From Paludibacteraceae bacterium (lineage in GTDB: Bacteria; Bacteroidota; Bacteroidia; Bacteroidales; Paludibacteraceae): 63,489 nt of DNA. The DNA lies in NCBI GenBank assembly GCA_017478725.1, contig JAFVDD010000033.1:1-63489 (forward strand), read 5' to 3'. Below the pieces are notes generated by a model that saw only the letters and a list, made by a program, of their open reading frames with translations, ran no database searches and was not told the DNA's origin. Every line of letters starts with the position of its first letter. The stretch's first letter is position 1. A program made the position numbers and the translations under genes. Positions 26,869-35,576 of the stretch are shown here, one piece after another.

Positions 26869-27809
26869 TACAATACATTGAGTTCTTTGAGGATAGCGGT
26901 TGTTTTGCGGACGGCAGCCTCGCTGTCACGCAGTTTCTGCATCTCGGCGTCGGAGATCTTGAGTTCGAGGATTTTCTCGATACCGTTCTTGCCGATGATA
27001 CAGGGCACGCCGATGGTGATATCCTTCATGCCGTATTCGCCTTCGAGAGCTGCGGAGCAAGGGATCATCTTCTTCTGATCTTTGATGATAGCCTCCGCTA
27101 CGGAAGCGGCAGCAGCGCCGGGCGCCATCCATGCGGATGTGCCGAGCAGACCGGTGAGGGTGGCGCCGCCTACCATGGTCGATTTGACTACGTTCTCCAG
27201 CTCCTCTTTGCTCAGGAACTCGGATACGTTGATACCCTTGTAGGTAGTGTAGCTGGTGAGGGGGATCATCGTGGTGTCGCCGTGACCGCCGATAACGAAA
27301 CCGTCCACGTCGTTGGCGTTGCATTTGAGCGCCTGGCTGAGGAAGTATTTGAGTCGTGCGCTATCGAGCGCGCCGCCCATACCGATGACGCGGTTGCGCG
27401 GCAGTTTGAGGGCATGCAGCGTCAGATAAGCCATCGTGTCCATCGGGTTGGAAACGACTACGAGGATAGCGTTGGGGCTGTATTTGAGCACCTGGTCGCA
27501 CACGCTCTTGACTATACCGGCGTTCACGCCGATGAGTTCCTCGCGGGTCATACCCGGCTTGCGGGGCAGACCGGAAGTGATAATCACCACATCCGAGCCG
27601 GAGGTCTTGCTGTAATCGTTGGTCACACCCTCTACGACGGTGTCGAAGCCCATGAGCTGCGCCGTTTGCATGATATCCATGGCTTTGCCCTCCGCAAAAC
27701 CCTCTTTGATATCAATCAGACATACTTCGTTGGCAACCTCATTCACCGCCAACACATTTGCGCACGTAGCACCTACGTTGCCTGCGCCTACTACAGTTAC
27801 TTTACTCAT
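26868..27809 (-). CDS. mdh: malate dehydrogenase (LDH-like type)
   Basis: Interconverts malate and oxaloacetate with NAD. The 313 residues begin MSKVTVVGAGNVGATCANVLA, with DIKEGFAEGKAMDI, TSGLPRKPGMTREEL, VSNPMDTMAYLT and the catalytic histidine in IGGHGDTTMIP. Length is typical. It has its own promoter at 27929-27960; the leader contains a hairpin-forming period-7 repeat (27833-27903). Confidence 0.96.
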   Translation of the reverse strand: MSKVTVVGAGNVGATCANVLAVNEVANEVCLIDIKEGFAEGKAMDIMQTAQLMGFDTVVEGVTNDYSKTSGSDVVIITSGLPRKPGMTREELIGVNAGIVKSVCDQVLKYSPNAILVVVSNPMDTMAYLTLHALKLPRNRVIGMGGALDSARLKYFLSQALKCNANDVDGFVIGGHGDTTMIPLTSYTTYKGINVSEFLSKEELENVVKSTMVGGATLTGLLGTSAWMAPGAAAASVAEAIIKDQKKMIPCSAALEGEYGMKDITIGVPCIIGKNGIEKILELKISDAEMQKLRDSEAAVRKTTAILKELNVL

Positions 27810-27832
27810 AATTGTATATGTTTTTTTAAGAT

Positions 27833-27903
27833 TTCAGCATTCAGCCGTCAGCCTTCAGCTTTCAGCCATCTGACTTCTGACTTCTGACTTCTGATGGCTG
27901 ACA
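27833..27903. repeat. period-7 repeat with hairpin in the mdh leader
   Basis: Units TTCAGCA, TTCAGCC, GTCAGCC, TTCAGCT, TTCAGCC are followed by ATCTGAC, TTCTGAC (x2), TTCTGAT. TCAGCCATC (27862-27870) pairs with GATGGCTGA (27893-27901), so the mdh message would carry a 9-base-pair stem. Confidence 0.85.
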
Positions 27904-27928
27904 GCAAATTATTTTACATTTTAGCGTG

Positions 27929-27960
27929 CAAAGGTACGATTTTTTTTTGACATATGCAAA
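27929..27960 (-). promoter_or_regulatory. Bacteroidota promoter of mdh
   Basis: Minus strand TTTG (27957-27960), 20 bases, TACCTTTG (27929-27936). It overlaps the aroB promoter on the other strand. Confidence 0.88.
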
Positions 27961-27976
27961 ATTTTTTGTACTTTTG
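27946..27976 (+). promoter_or_regulatory. Bacteroidota promoter of aroB
   Basis: TTTG (27946-27949), 19 bases, TACTTTTG (27969-27976). The aroB ATG follows 12 bases after the -7 box. Confidence 0.8.
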
Positions 27977-27988
27977 CAACATCTTTCT

Positions 27989-29122
27989 ATGATTTGCACG
28001 GATTTACATAGTGATTTGCAGTCATTGCTGGCTGAATACGACCCCTCTCAGGTTGTTTTCGTGATTGACGAGGCGGTGAAACATGCGCCGTCAGCCGTCA
28101 GCCATCAGAAGTCAGCCTTCAGCCTTTCTGTCACAGAGGAGGGCAAGAGCCTGGCCACGGTGCAACAGATATGGGATTTTCTGATTGAGCGGCGCATCAC
28201 GCGGAGGGGTGTGATTGTGGCGGTAGGCGGCGGCGTGGTCACCGATCTGGCGGGTTTTGCCGCGGCTACTTACCAGCGCGGCATCGCGTATGTGAACGTG
28301 CCTACCACGCTGCTGGCGATGGTGGACGCCTCTACCGGCGGCAAGACGGGTTTCAACTACGGCGGATTGAAGAACTGCATCGGCGCTTTTCATGAGCCTT
28401 TGGCCACACTCATCTATCCGCCTTTCCTCGCTACCCTTCCTCCGCGCGAGATGCTGAGCGGCTATGCCGAGATGCTCAAGACGGGGCTCATAGAATATTC
28501 GCCGTCACGGCCACGGGCTCGCCATCAGCCATCAGCCATCAGCCATCAGAAGTCAGAAATCAGCAAAGTCAGGCCTGCATTATTCCACAGGCTGTTGCAG
28601 TACGATCTGGAGACTATGCCTATCGACAGCCTGACGCCCCTGATAGCCGATTGTATCGGCATCAAGGGACGTATCGTAGCCGCCGATCCGCGCGAGAGAA
28701 ACCTCCGCAAAGCGCTCAACCTCGGACACACTTTCGGCCATGCCTTAGAGGAAATGGCTATTCGCCATCACGGCCACGGGCTCAGCCATCAGAAGTCATC
28801 AGTCAGAAGTCAGATATTGCCCCACGGCTATGCCGTGCTCTACGGGCTGATTGCCGAGCTGTACCTGTCGGTTACGCTGGCGGGCTGTCCGCGCGAACCC
28901 TTGCAGCAGCTCACCTCGCTCATGCTCCGTTACTACGGCAGGCCGCAGTGTGCCTGCTCCGACCGCGGACAGCTCATCGAACTCATGCACCGCGACAAAA
29001 AGAACGAGCGTGCCGCTGATATCAACTGCACGCTCATCCGCTCCGTCGGCTGCCCGCTCACCAACCAACACATCACCGACGCCCAAGCCGCCGAAGCCTG
29101 GGACTACATCTTCTCGCTGTGA
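27989..29122 (+). CDS. aroB: 3-dehydroquinate synthase with three repeat insertions
   Basis: Second step of the shikimate pathway. The start at 27989 (MICTDLHSDLQ) is set by the promoter just upstream; an earlier ATG (27926) lies before the promoter. VGGGVVTDLAGFAAA, the NVPTTLLAMVDASTGGKTG core and metal ligands in GYAEMLK, LNLGHTFGHALE and PHGYAVLYG are all present. Three period-7 repeats are translated in frame: HAPSAVSHQKSAFS, RHQPSAISHQKSEIS and GLSHQKSSVRSQ. The last sits just before the metal-binding PHG. All motifs are intact, so the enzyme may still work. The 3' end overlaps the next gene convergently. Confidence 0.93.
   Translation: MICTDLHSDLQSLLAEYDPSQVVFVIDEAVKHAPSAVSHQKSAFSLSVTEEGKSLATVQQIWDFLIERRITRRGVIVAVGGGVVTDLAGFAAATYQRGIAYVNVPTTLLAMVDASTGGKTGFNYGGLKNCIGAFHEPLATLIYPPFLATLPPREMLSGYAEMLKTGLIEYSPSRPRARHQPSAISHQKSEISKVRPALFHRLLQYDLETMPIDSLTPLIADCIGIKGRIVAADPRERNLRKALNLGHTFGHALEEMAIRHHGHGLSHQKSSVRSQILPHGYAVLYGLIAELYLSVTLAGCPREPLQQLTSLMLRYYGRPQCACSDRGQLIELMHRDKKNERAADINCTLIRSVGCPLTNQHITDAQAAEAWDYIFSL
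28088..28131. repeat. in-frame period-7 repeat 1 in aroB
   Basis: GCCGTCAGCCGTCAGCC-type units followed by ATCAGAA GTCAGCC TTCAGCC; translated PSAVSHQKSAFSLS. Confidence 0.85.
28503..28573. repeat. in-frame period-7 repeat 2 in aroB
   Basis: Opens TCACGGCCACGGGCTC, then ATCAGCC units, then ATCAGAA GTCAGAA ATCAGC. The opening 16-mer recurs in repeat 3. Confidence 0.85.
28764..28813. repeat. in-frame period-7 repeat 3 in aroB
   Basis: Same opening TCACGGCCACGGGCTC as repeat 2, then AGCCATCAGAAGTCATCAGTC and AGAAGTCAG. Confidence 0.85.
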
Positions 29123-29550
29123 GGGGTGTTACTCTGACTAATCTCCACCTGCTTCAGTGAGGAAAGAGAGCGCGGAAAATCAGGGCGTAAGCCGTCCTGC
29201 ACAGGCATTTCAAACAGGATGTACCGTTCGTCATTGGCGAGAATAACCCTGTATGTAAATGCATATGGAATAGCGACAGAAGTCATCCGGACGCCATAAT
29301 CGACTGCGACCAAACCTTGATCAAAATAGAATGACAAGAGGGTGTCTTTCTCAGCCGTTTCTATTACACATCCTTGGTAATAGTTCTCCTTGGTTGTCTC
29401 ACTATCATAGCACCCTATTGTAGCGATTATCCTACCACCCGAAACCGCTTCGCTCAGCACAGAAGGTGCAGCCGGCTCATCAGCGGTGGTGCGACAAGCA
29501 GTTAATAGCAACATGAAAGGCAATAAAGGAATAATAAGTTTTGTTGTCAT
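29104..29550 (-). CDS. small lipoprotein of unknown function
   Basis: Start at 29550 (MTTKLIIPLLPFMLLLTACRTT) gives a lipoprotein signal with the cysteine near residue 19; an ATG two codons earlier is also possible. The remaining 130 residues form a beta-rich domain with no motif I recognise. The 3' end overlaps aroB by 19 bases. The neighbouring genes upstream are also small exported proteins. No promoter with both boxes was seen just upstream. Confidence 0.55.
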   Translation of the reverse strand: MTTKLIIPLLPFMLLLTACRTTADEPAAPSVLSEAVSGGRIIATIGCYDSETTKENYYQGCVIETAEKDTLLSFYFDQGLVAVDYGVRMTSVAIPYAFTYRVILANDERYILFEMPVQDGLRPDFPRSLSSLKQVEISQSNTPHSEKM

Positions 29551-29757
29551 ATCCACAGAGCATTAAAGTTTAACAAAAAGTGTATCGAAACATGATTGCA
29601 ATGGCAAAATTACAAAAATTATTTCATTCTGCAAAACATTTGCCTTAAAATTGCGGAAATTATTTGCTTTTTGCTATCTATGATTGACAATTGACAACCG
29701 TGCATGATTATATCAGTTTACAAACGATATCTTTACCTCATTTCTCTCATAGGTGTT

Positions 29758-30288
29758 TCAGTGGGATAATCTTAAGCCTTGAACGGTAAAGATATTATCT
29801 TCACGTTTTATCAATAGATTACCGTCACGGAGGATCTTTTGCGCATTCTTATCCGTATTCTCGGCCGCCGTATTATCCACATCGGAAGGAAGTGACCTAA
29901 GCGTAAAACGTCTTACTTTAACGCAGTTGCCCAATTGCGCGTGAAGCAAGTAATAGCCACGATAATTTACTTCAAGGGAAGATATATCTAATGTATCTCC
30001 TACTTGACTATATGATTTGAATAAAACAGTCTCTTGATCATCCAGTGTTGTTATCCAAATGCTATCCAGAAACGGTATTTCTTCCAAGCGTTTCTCAGCG
30101 CAAGCGTCAGCAAAAAAGAAGTACAGACGATAAGCGGGACGATACACAATACAATGTAAAGAATACCTCTCATAGTGTACGCAACTCATGTCACAATTAG
30201 CGCAACAGTCTATACTGTCATTCTGAGCAAACACCGGTGTGCAGCACAGAGCCATTATATAGCTAATAATAAGACTTATCTTTTTCAT
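29758..30288 (-). CDS. secreted protein with sorting-like tail
   Basis: Signal peptide MKKISLIISYIMALCCTPVFAQ, a cysteine cluster (CCANCDMSC, about residues 28-36), and a C-terminal tail KILRDGNLLIKREDNIFTVQGLRL. The tail resembles the short C-terminal motif seen on many Bacteroidales exported proteins. Function unknown. It follows the DUF3244-like gene by nine bases and probably shares its transcript. Conserved cysteines in the middle may bind metal or form disulfides. Confidence 0.6.
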   Translation of the reverse strand: MKKISLIISYIMALCCTPVFAQNDSIDCCANCDMSCVHYERYSLHCIVYRPAYRLYFFFADACAEKRLEEIPFLDSIWITTLDDQETVLFKSYSQVGDTLDISSLEVNYRGYYLLHAQLGNCVKVRRFTLRSLPSDVDNTAAENTDKNAQKILRDGNLLIKREDNIFTVQGLRLSH

Positions 30289-30297
30289 TGTATTCTA

Positions 30298-30717
30298 TTA
30301 TCTTTTCGAAAAACGTTTACTATATGATTGTCCATTAAAATTGCCGACTAACATACCGCCAGCGGTTTGGATTTCGAGGGTGTAAGCACCGGGAGAAGGA
30401 AGAATCTCTGTCGTGCCAAAGGAAAAGGAGTGATCGACGACAATGGTAGATTGTTTATACACGCGCAGCAGTTGCGCATCGGTAATAGAGGGTTCCTCAA
30501 TAGTGATATTCAGGATATTGCCATCAATCGTTGCACGAAAGTCGTTCGGACGAGTGGGAGCATGACCAGACTGAGAGGGACCGTCAAAAGGATTATCTCC
30601 TTCTATTAATCCCACTCCTGCCATCTCCACTAATTGGATCTCAACTTCTTCTGCGCCTAATGCGCGTGGGAATGCAATAAGAGCTCCCAATACCAAAGCA
30701 ATAAAGATTTTTTTCAT
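30298..30717 (-). CDS. DUF3244-like secreted protein
   Basis: A signal peptide (MKKIFIALVLGALIAFPRALGA) precedes a 110-residue beta domain with the segments RATIDGNILNITIEEP, DAQLLRVYKQSTIVV and GAYTLEIQTAGGMLVGNF, the Ig-like pattern of DUF3244 as I remember it. Single small domain, exported. It sits just upstream of the cysteine-containing secreted protein in the same direction. Confidence 0.6.
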   Translation of the reverse strand: MKKIFIALVLGALIAFPRALGAEEVEIQLVEMAGVGLIEGDNPFDGPSQSGHAPTRPNDFRATIDGNILNITIEEPSITDAQLLRVYKQSTIVVDHSFSFGTTEILPSPGAYTLEIQTAGGMLVGNFNGQSYSKRFSKR

Positions 30718-30881
30718 TTCGTTGTGATTTTGAAAGTTATACGTTTAATGATTTGACGCCACAAAATTACTACTTTTGATAGAAATGACCAAATTTTGAA
30801 TTGGGAAAAACAAATCCACAAAATACTAATAATCAGTATTTTGTGGATTTAATAATTGGGAAAGTTAATCGGATTCTCTGT

Positions 30882-32320
30882 TTATCCTAACAGCCCTATG
30901 ATAAATGTACGCAAATTGGGAGTAGTTGTCCCAAATTTATTTGCTGTCGTGTATTTGAATTTTCCAAGACCGCTGCGTGCATAAGGTATCATGTCAACCA
31001 TTTGATTGGTATTCGCTTTTAACAAAATGAGGATACAGAGACGTATTTCTTTGGGGGACAATTTATATGACTGCAATATAGTAGCAATATTATATAAATA
31101 TCTGTCTGAGAGTATGCACATCTCTGTAAAATTATTCCAATGCAGATATTCTCGTAAATCCTGATTGCATCGTATCAGTGCACAGAACTTCTCTACATCT
31201 GCGACTATCTCTCTATGATGGGCATCGTGTAACTGAGAAAGGGTATTATTCTGAATAGTTAAATCTTCTATTTGTTGTGAGAGCGATTTGTGCTTTTTCC
31301 GTTTGAGTAGCCCATACACGCCAGTGAAAATTCCTACAAGAACTATTGTAATAAGGAAGGGATATAGCCACCATAAGTCATGATTGCTTGTCAAATCTTG
31401 CTCCAACAACTGTGTTGCCTGAGACAATTTCCCTTGACGGATTTCCAAAAACTTCTGAGTATCTGATCGTTTAGCTGCCGTTTCACGGACAGATTCTACG
31501 TCTTTGCTTGTATCATCATTGATTAGAATGTATAAAGCGTTGTTGATATCCTCATGGGAGGGAGATGCTGCTAATACTTTCTCAGCATAATAAGTTGCAG
31601 AATCTTGCTTTCCAAGATATGAATATGCCTGCGCACATATTATCAAAGGAGTAGAAATATCATTAGTCTCTTGGAGCAATCTTTTGCAATAATATATAGC
31701 TGAATCATATTGCTGTGTGTAAAAATACACATCCGCCTTTGTTTCCTCCGTTTTAAGCAATACACCTTTGTCTCCACAATTCATTTGGATTATCTCCAGT
31801 ATTGCGAATGTTTCATCCTTCAATCCTTGCTCTGCCAACTCAAATGCCATGTCATTACGCGCATAGCAATAGGACAAGGTATCACCGTCCCTGAGAAACA
31901 TATCGCTGAGCGCTCATACATATCATATGCAAGGCCGTACTCGCCAGCCAAGTGGCAAATAGATCCCATGTTGCTATACACGCGGCCAAGGATATGGTAG
32001 TCGTGTGCAGGGGTGTGCGTGGCGTTGATGAACACCTGCATGGCTTCGACGGGATTGTCCTTCTGGCGAAGGAGACGGCCGTAATGGTAGCAGGAATGAA
32101 CGTAAGTACGGAAGACGGATGTACGATGTACGAAGGCATGCTTCCCTAATGTCTCATAGGCGTTGGCGAGGGTGGCGCTATCGCCGGCGTCAATGCCATA
32201 CATCTGACCATTGTGCCACAGGCTGTCGGCTTGCGCCACGACGTTCTGCGCCTCGCGTAGCGGACGAGGAGAGCAGGACACAAGCGCTGCAAGCAGAAGG
32301 ATGTATAGTTTCGTCATCAT
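30882..32320 (-). pseudogene. TPR sensor-regulator, split by a one-base frameshift
   Basis: Two overlapping frames join into one protein. The 5' part (from 32320) is a lipoprotein (LLAALVSCSPRPL) with TPR units ending LAYDMYERSA. The 3' part resumes with MFLRDGDTLSYCYARNDMAFELAEQGL, more TPR, a transmembrane segment (WWLYPFLITIVLVGIFTGVYGLL) and a C-terminal HTH-like end (LSPKEIRLCILILLKANTNQMVDM). A missing G (GCGATATG instead of GCGGATATG, near 31897) explains the break. Related Bacteroidales proteins are single chains. It may be a real pseudogene or an assembly error. Role inferred as a membrane-bound regulator. Confidence 0.7.
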
Positions 32321-32326
32321 AGCGTC

Positions 32327-32383
32327 AGAAGTCAGAAGTCAGCTATCAGCCGTCAGAAGTCAGAAATCAGCATTCAGTTTTGG
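32327..32383. repeat. period-7 TCAGAAG-type repeat before phoH
   Basis: Units GTCAGAA (x2), GTCAGCT, ATCAGCC, GTCAGAA (x2), ATCAGCA, TTCAGTT. Runs from the TPR gene start to the last codons of phoH. Confidence 0.85.
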
Positions 32384-33303
32384 TCATAGGCGGCGACGAT
32401 ATGTTTGACCAGGGGATGGCGGACGATATCTTTTTCGTTGAAACGGATGATACGGAGTCCTTTGATAGCGCGGAAGCGTTCGATAGCGTCGCTCAGTCCG
32501 GAGCGCTGTGAGGGCGGGAGGTCGATCTGGGTGAGGTCGCCGGTGACGATCATCTTGCCGCCCAAGCCCAGGCGCGTGAGGAACATCTTGAGCTGGGGCA
32601 CGGTGGTGTTCTGCGCCTCGTCGAGGATAACGACGGCGTCACTCAGCGTGCGGCCGCGCATGAAAGCGAGGGGTGCTATCTGGATAGTGCCTTTCTCCAT
32701 GTAGTCGTTCAGTTTGGCGGCGGGGATCATGTCCTGCAAGGCGTCGTAGAGCGGCTGCAGGTAGGGGTCGATCTTCTCCCGCATGTCACCGGGCAGGAAG
32801 CCGAGTTTCTCGCCTGCCTCGACAGCGGGACGCGAGAGGATGATACGCCTTACTTCTTTGTTCTTGAGCGCCCTGACCGCCAGCGCGATAGCCGTATAGG
32901 TTTTGCCGGAGCCGGCAGGTCCGACGGCGAAAAGGAGGTCGTTGTCGCGATAAGCATCGACGAGCGCCTGCTGGTTAGCGGAGCGGGCGTAGATAGACTT
33001 GCCGTTGACGCCGTGGAGGATCAAGTTATCCGTAGCCTGTTCGTGCGGTTGGTCGCCATGGAGGAGCATGAGTATATCCTGCTCGGAGAGGCGGTTGTTG
33101 CGGATGCAGAACGCCTCGCAGGTGCGGAGCGCATGCTCGAAATTCGCCACGGAGGCGTCTGAGCCGGTTACCTTGACCTGGTAGCCGCGTGCCACGACGC
33201 GCACATCCGGGTGCTGGTTCTTGAGGCAAAGGATATTGGCGTTATTGACCCCGTAGAAGGTCGGCGTATCGAGGGATTCCTGAAGATTGATGATTGTTTC
33301 CAA
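32374..33303 (-). CDS. phoH: PhoH-family ATPase
   Basis: PhoH-like NTPase. The TTG at 33303 (ETIINLQESLDTPTFYG) is chosen because codons upstream are low-complexity repeat sequence. Walker A GPAGSGKT and Walker B VVILDEAQN are clear, as are the ILSRPAVEAGEKLGFLPGDM and TGDLTQIDLP motifs. Length about 310 is normal. RNA metabolism is the usual inference; substrate unknown. The start overlaps the 3' end of the restriction-like gene by about 60 bases. Confidence 0.93.
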   Translation of the reverse strand: METIINLQESLDTPTFYGVNNANILCLKNQHPDVRVVARGYQVKVTGSDASVANFEHALRTCEAFCIRNNRLSEQDILMLLHGDQPHEQATDNLILHGVNGKSIYARSANQQALVDAYRDNDLLFAVGPAGSGKTYTAIALAVRALKNKEVRRIILSRPAVEAGEKLGFLPGDMREKIDPYLQPLYDALQDMIPAAKLNDYMEKGTIQIAPLAFMRGRTLSDAVVILDEAQNTTVPQLKMFLTRLGLGGKMIVTGDLTQIDLPPSQRSGLSDAIERFRAIKGLRIIRFNEKDIVRHPLVKHIVAAYDQN

Positions 33304-33760
33304 GAGAATTGAAAGTTGAAAGTTGAAAGTTGAAATCTGAAGGTATGGAAAGGAAGATCGACTGCAGTCCGTTATGCAGGAGCAGGTGAGGCACATTGAG
33401 TTGTCTGTTGTAGGTTAGTGCTTGGTCGAGCGTCCGCTGGGTGAGAGGCACCGTCTCCGCCTTGCATTCGATGATCATTAAGGGCTGACAACTGACGGCT
33501 GACGCAGGTCTGACCTGGCTGATAGCTGATGTCGCATAGACGACGGCATCGGCGCGGTAGGCTTTACTCATTTGCGCATTTTCGCATTGGTTCATTGCAA
33601 GGGGTACCTCGACGGCGATGAGGGAGGCGGGATAGCCGAGTTGGTCCACCATTCGGTGGAGCAACTGCTGGCGCACCCACTCCTCGGGCGTCAGACGCAC
33701 CCAGCGGCGGCGCCACTCGCAGAAGATCTGCTCCTTGCCGTTGTTTATGCGGGTTCGCAT
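33242..33760 (-). CDS. restriction-enzyme-type N-domain protein (HSDR_N-like)
   Basis: 172 residues with a PD-(D/E)xK-type core: YRADAVVY, then MIIECKAE followed by LTQRTLDQALTYNRQL. This matches the type I restriction N-terminal domain family seen as a stand-alone gene in many Bacteroidota, with unknown role. Repeat sequence is translated in frame twice: SAISQVRPASAVSCQ in the middle and FNFQLSTFNS near the end. The last stretch reads into the phoH start, so the natural C-terminus may be altered. Confidence 0.7.
   Translation of the reverse strand: MRTRINNGKEQIFCEWRRRWVRLTPEEWVRQQLLHRMVDQLGYPASLIAVEVPLAMNQCENAQMSKAYRADAVVYATSAISQVRPASAVSCQPLMIIECKAETVPLTQRTLDQALTYNRQLNVPHLLLHNGLQSIFLSIPSDFNFQLSTFNSLGNNHQSSGIPRYADLLRGQ
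33305..33342. repeat. period-7 GAAAGTT repeat at the phoH start
   Basis: GAATTGAAAGTTGAAAGTTG-type units, translated in two genes' frames: C-terminus of the restriction-like gene and the untranslated lead of phoH. Confidence 0.85.
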
Positions 33761-33766
33761 GATAGG

Positions 33767-33822
33767 TGACTAGCTGACTAGTTGACTAGCTGACTAGCTT
33801 TCTAGCTGACTAGTTATTTCAA
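33767..33822. repeat. period-8 TGACTAGC repeat
   Basis: Units GACTAGCT, GACTAGTT, GACTAGCT, GACTAGCT, TTCTAGCT, GACTAGTT between glnS and the restriction-like gene. Confidence 0.9.
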
Positions 33823-35535
33823 ATAGTTGTCTTTGAGGGAGCAGGTGCGGTTGAGAACAAGCTTCTCGGCGGTGGTGTCGGGATCGACAACAAAATAGCC
33901 CTGCTTGAGCAGCTGGAAGTGGTTCTCCTGCTCGATACCGTCTTTGAGAACAGGGGCATGCAGTTCCTTGCGGAGGGAGCCTTCCACTTTGGCGGTAACC
34001 ACCTTGAGGCTGTCGGGGTTGAGCAGTTCGCGGAAATCGCCCTCCTCGGCGGAGGGGTTCTCGACGGCGAAGAGGCGGTCGTAGAGGCGCACCTCGGCGT
34101 CCAGACAGCTGTTGCACTCCACCCAGTTGATCGTCGCTTTAGTCTTGCGGTTGCCGCCCTCGGTGCCCGACTTGGAGTCCGGGTCGTAGGTGGCATAGAC
34201 AGTAGTGATATTGCCGTTTTCGTCCTTCTCGCAGCCGGTGGCTTGGATGATATAACTGCTCTTGAGGCGCACTTCGCGTCCGCCGGGGCTGAGACGGAAG
34301 AACTTATTGTCCGCCTGCTCCTGGAAGTCGCCGCGCTCGATCCACAGCTCGCGTCCGAACTGCATCTCGCGTGTGCCGAGCTCGGGATGACCGTCGATGT
34401 TCTCAGCGACGAGTGTCTCGCCTATGCCCTCGTAGTTGGTGATGATGAGTTTGACGGGATCGAAGACGGCGCAGACGCGCGGAGCTGTCTCCTTGAGATC
34501 CTCGCGGATAGTGTGTTCCAGGAGTCCCTGGTCAATCATGCCTTCCACTTTGGTATAGCCGATGCGATCCATGAAATTGCGGATAGAGGCAGGCGTGTAG
34601 CCGCGTCGGCGCAGACCGCAGACGGTCGGCATACGCGGATCGTCCCAACCGGCTACGAGTCCTTCTTTGACGAGCTGCAGCATCTTGCGCTTCGACATGA
34701 CGGTGTAGGTGATGTTGAGGCGGTTGAACTCGCGCTGCTTGGGGCGGTAGTCGGGGCCATAAGGCGAGAGTCCGGCGAAGTTCTCACCTGTGATTTGATC
34801 GAGGAAATAATCATACAGCGGGCGGTGTACCTCAAACTCCAGCGTGCAGATAGAGTGCGTCACGCCCTCGAAATAATCGCTCTGTCCGTGCGCAAAATCG
34901 TACATCGGATAGACGTTCCAGCGGCGTCCGGTGCGGTGGTGCGGATGGCTGGTGATGATGCGGTACATGATCGGGTCACGGAAGTGCATGTTGGGGTTCG
35001 CCATGTCAATCTTGGCACGGAGCACCATCTTGCCTTCCTCTATCTCGCCCGCCTGCATCGCCTCAAAGAGCCGCAGGTTCTCCTCTATGGGACGGTCGCG
35101 GTAAGGCGACGCTACACCGGGTTCTGTAGGCGTGCCTTTCTGGGCGGCAATCTCCTCGGGTGTCTGCTCATCGACGTAGGCTTTGCCTTCCTTGATAAAA
35201 CGGATAGCGAGGTCGTAGAGCTGCTCGAAATAATCGGAGGCATAGAAGATCTTGCCCCATTTGAATCCCAGCCAGGCGATGTCGCGTTCGATCGTCTCGA
35301 CGTACTCGGTGTCCTCCTTGGCGGGGTTAGTGTCGTCAAAACGCAGGTTGCACACGCCATTGTATTTCTCGGCGATACCGAAATCCATGCAGATAGCCTT
35401 GACGTGACCGATGTGCAGGTAGCCGTTCGGCTCCGGCGGGAAACGCGTCTGGATACGACCGTTGTTGACTCCCTCGGCGAGGTCTTTCTCTACGATTTGC
35501 TCAATGAAATTGAGACTTTTCTCTTGCTCTTCCAT
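33814..35535 (-). CDS. glnS: glutaminyl-tRNA synthetase
   Basis: Charges tRNA-Gln. The 573 residues show class I motifs PPEPNGYLHIGHVKAI and VMSKRKMLQLV, plus the GlnRS segment FRDPIMYRI and HHRTGRRWNVYPMYDFAHGQSD. Length is normal for bacterial GlnRS. It sits downstream of lpxA in the minus-strand lipid A operon, after a 41-base gap. The stop is within the TGACTAGC repeat. Confidence 0.97.
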   Translation of the reverse strand: MEEQEKSLNFIEQIVEKDLAEGVNNGRIQTRFPPEPNGYLHIGHVKAICMDFGIAEKYNGVCNLRFDDTNPAKEDTEYVETIERDIAWLGFKWGKIFYASDYFEQLYDLAIRFIKEGKAYVDEQTPEEIAAQKGTPTEPGVASPYRDRPIEENLRLFEAMQAGEIEEGKMVLRAKIDMANPNMHFRDPIMYRIITSHPHHRTGRRWNVYPMYDFAHGQSDYFEGVTHSICTLEFEVHRPLYDYFLDQITGENFAGLSPYGPDYRPKQREFNRLNITYTVMSKRKMLQLVKEGLVAGWDDPRMPTVCGLRRRGYTPASIRNFMDRIGYTKVEGMIDQGLLEHTIREDLKETAPRVCAVFDPVKLIITNYEGIGETLVAENIDGHPELGTREMQFGRELWIERGDFQEQADNKFFRLSPGGREVRLKSSYIIQATGCEKDENGNITTVYATYDPDSKSGTEGGNRKTKATINWVECNSCLDAEVRLYDRLFAVENPSAEEGDFRELLNPDSLKVVTAKVEGSLRKELHAPVLKDGIEQENHFQLLKQGYFVVDPDTTAEKLVLNRTCSLKDNYLK

Positions 35536-35576
35536 ATATGTTCGTTTGTTTCTGTATTAATCAAGTCACCCGATAG

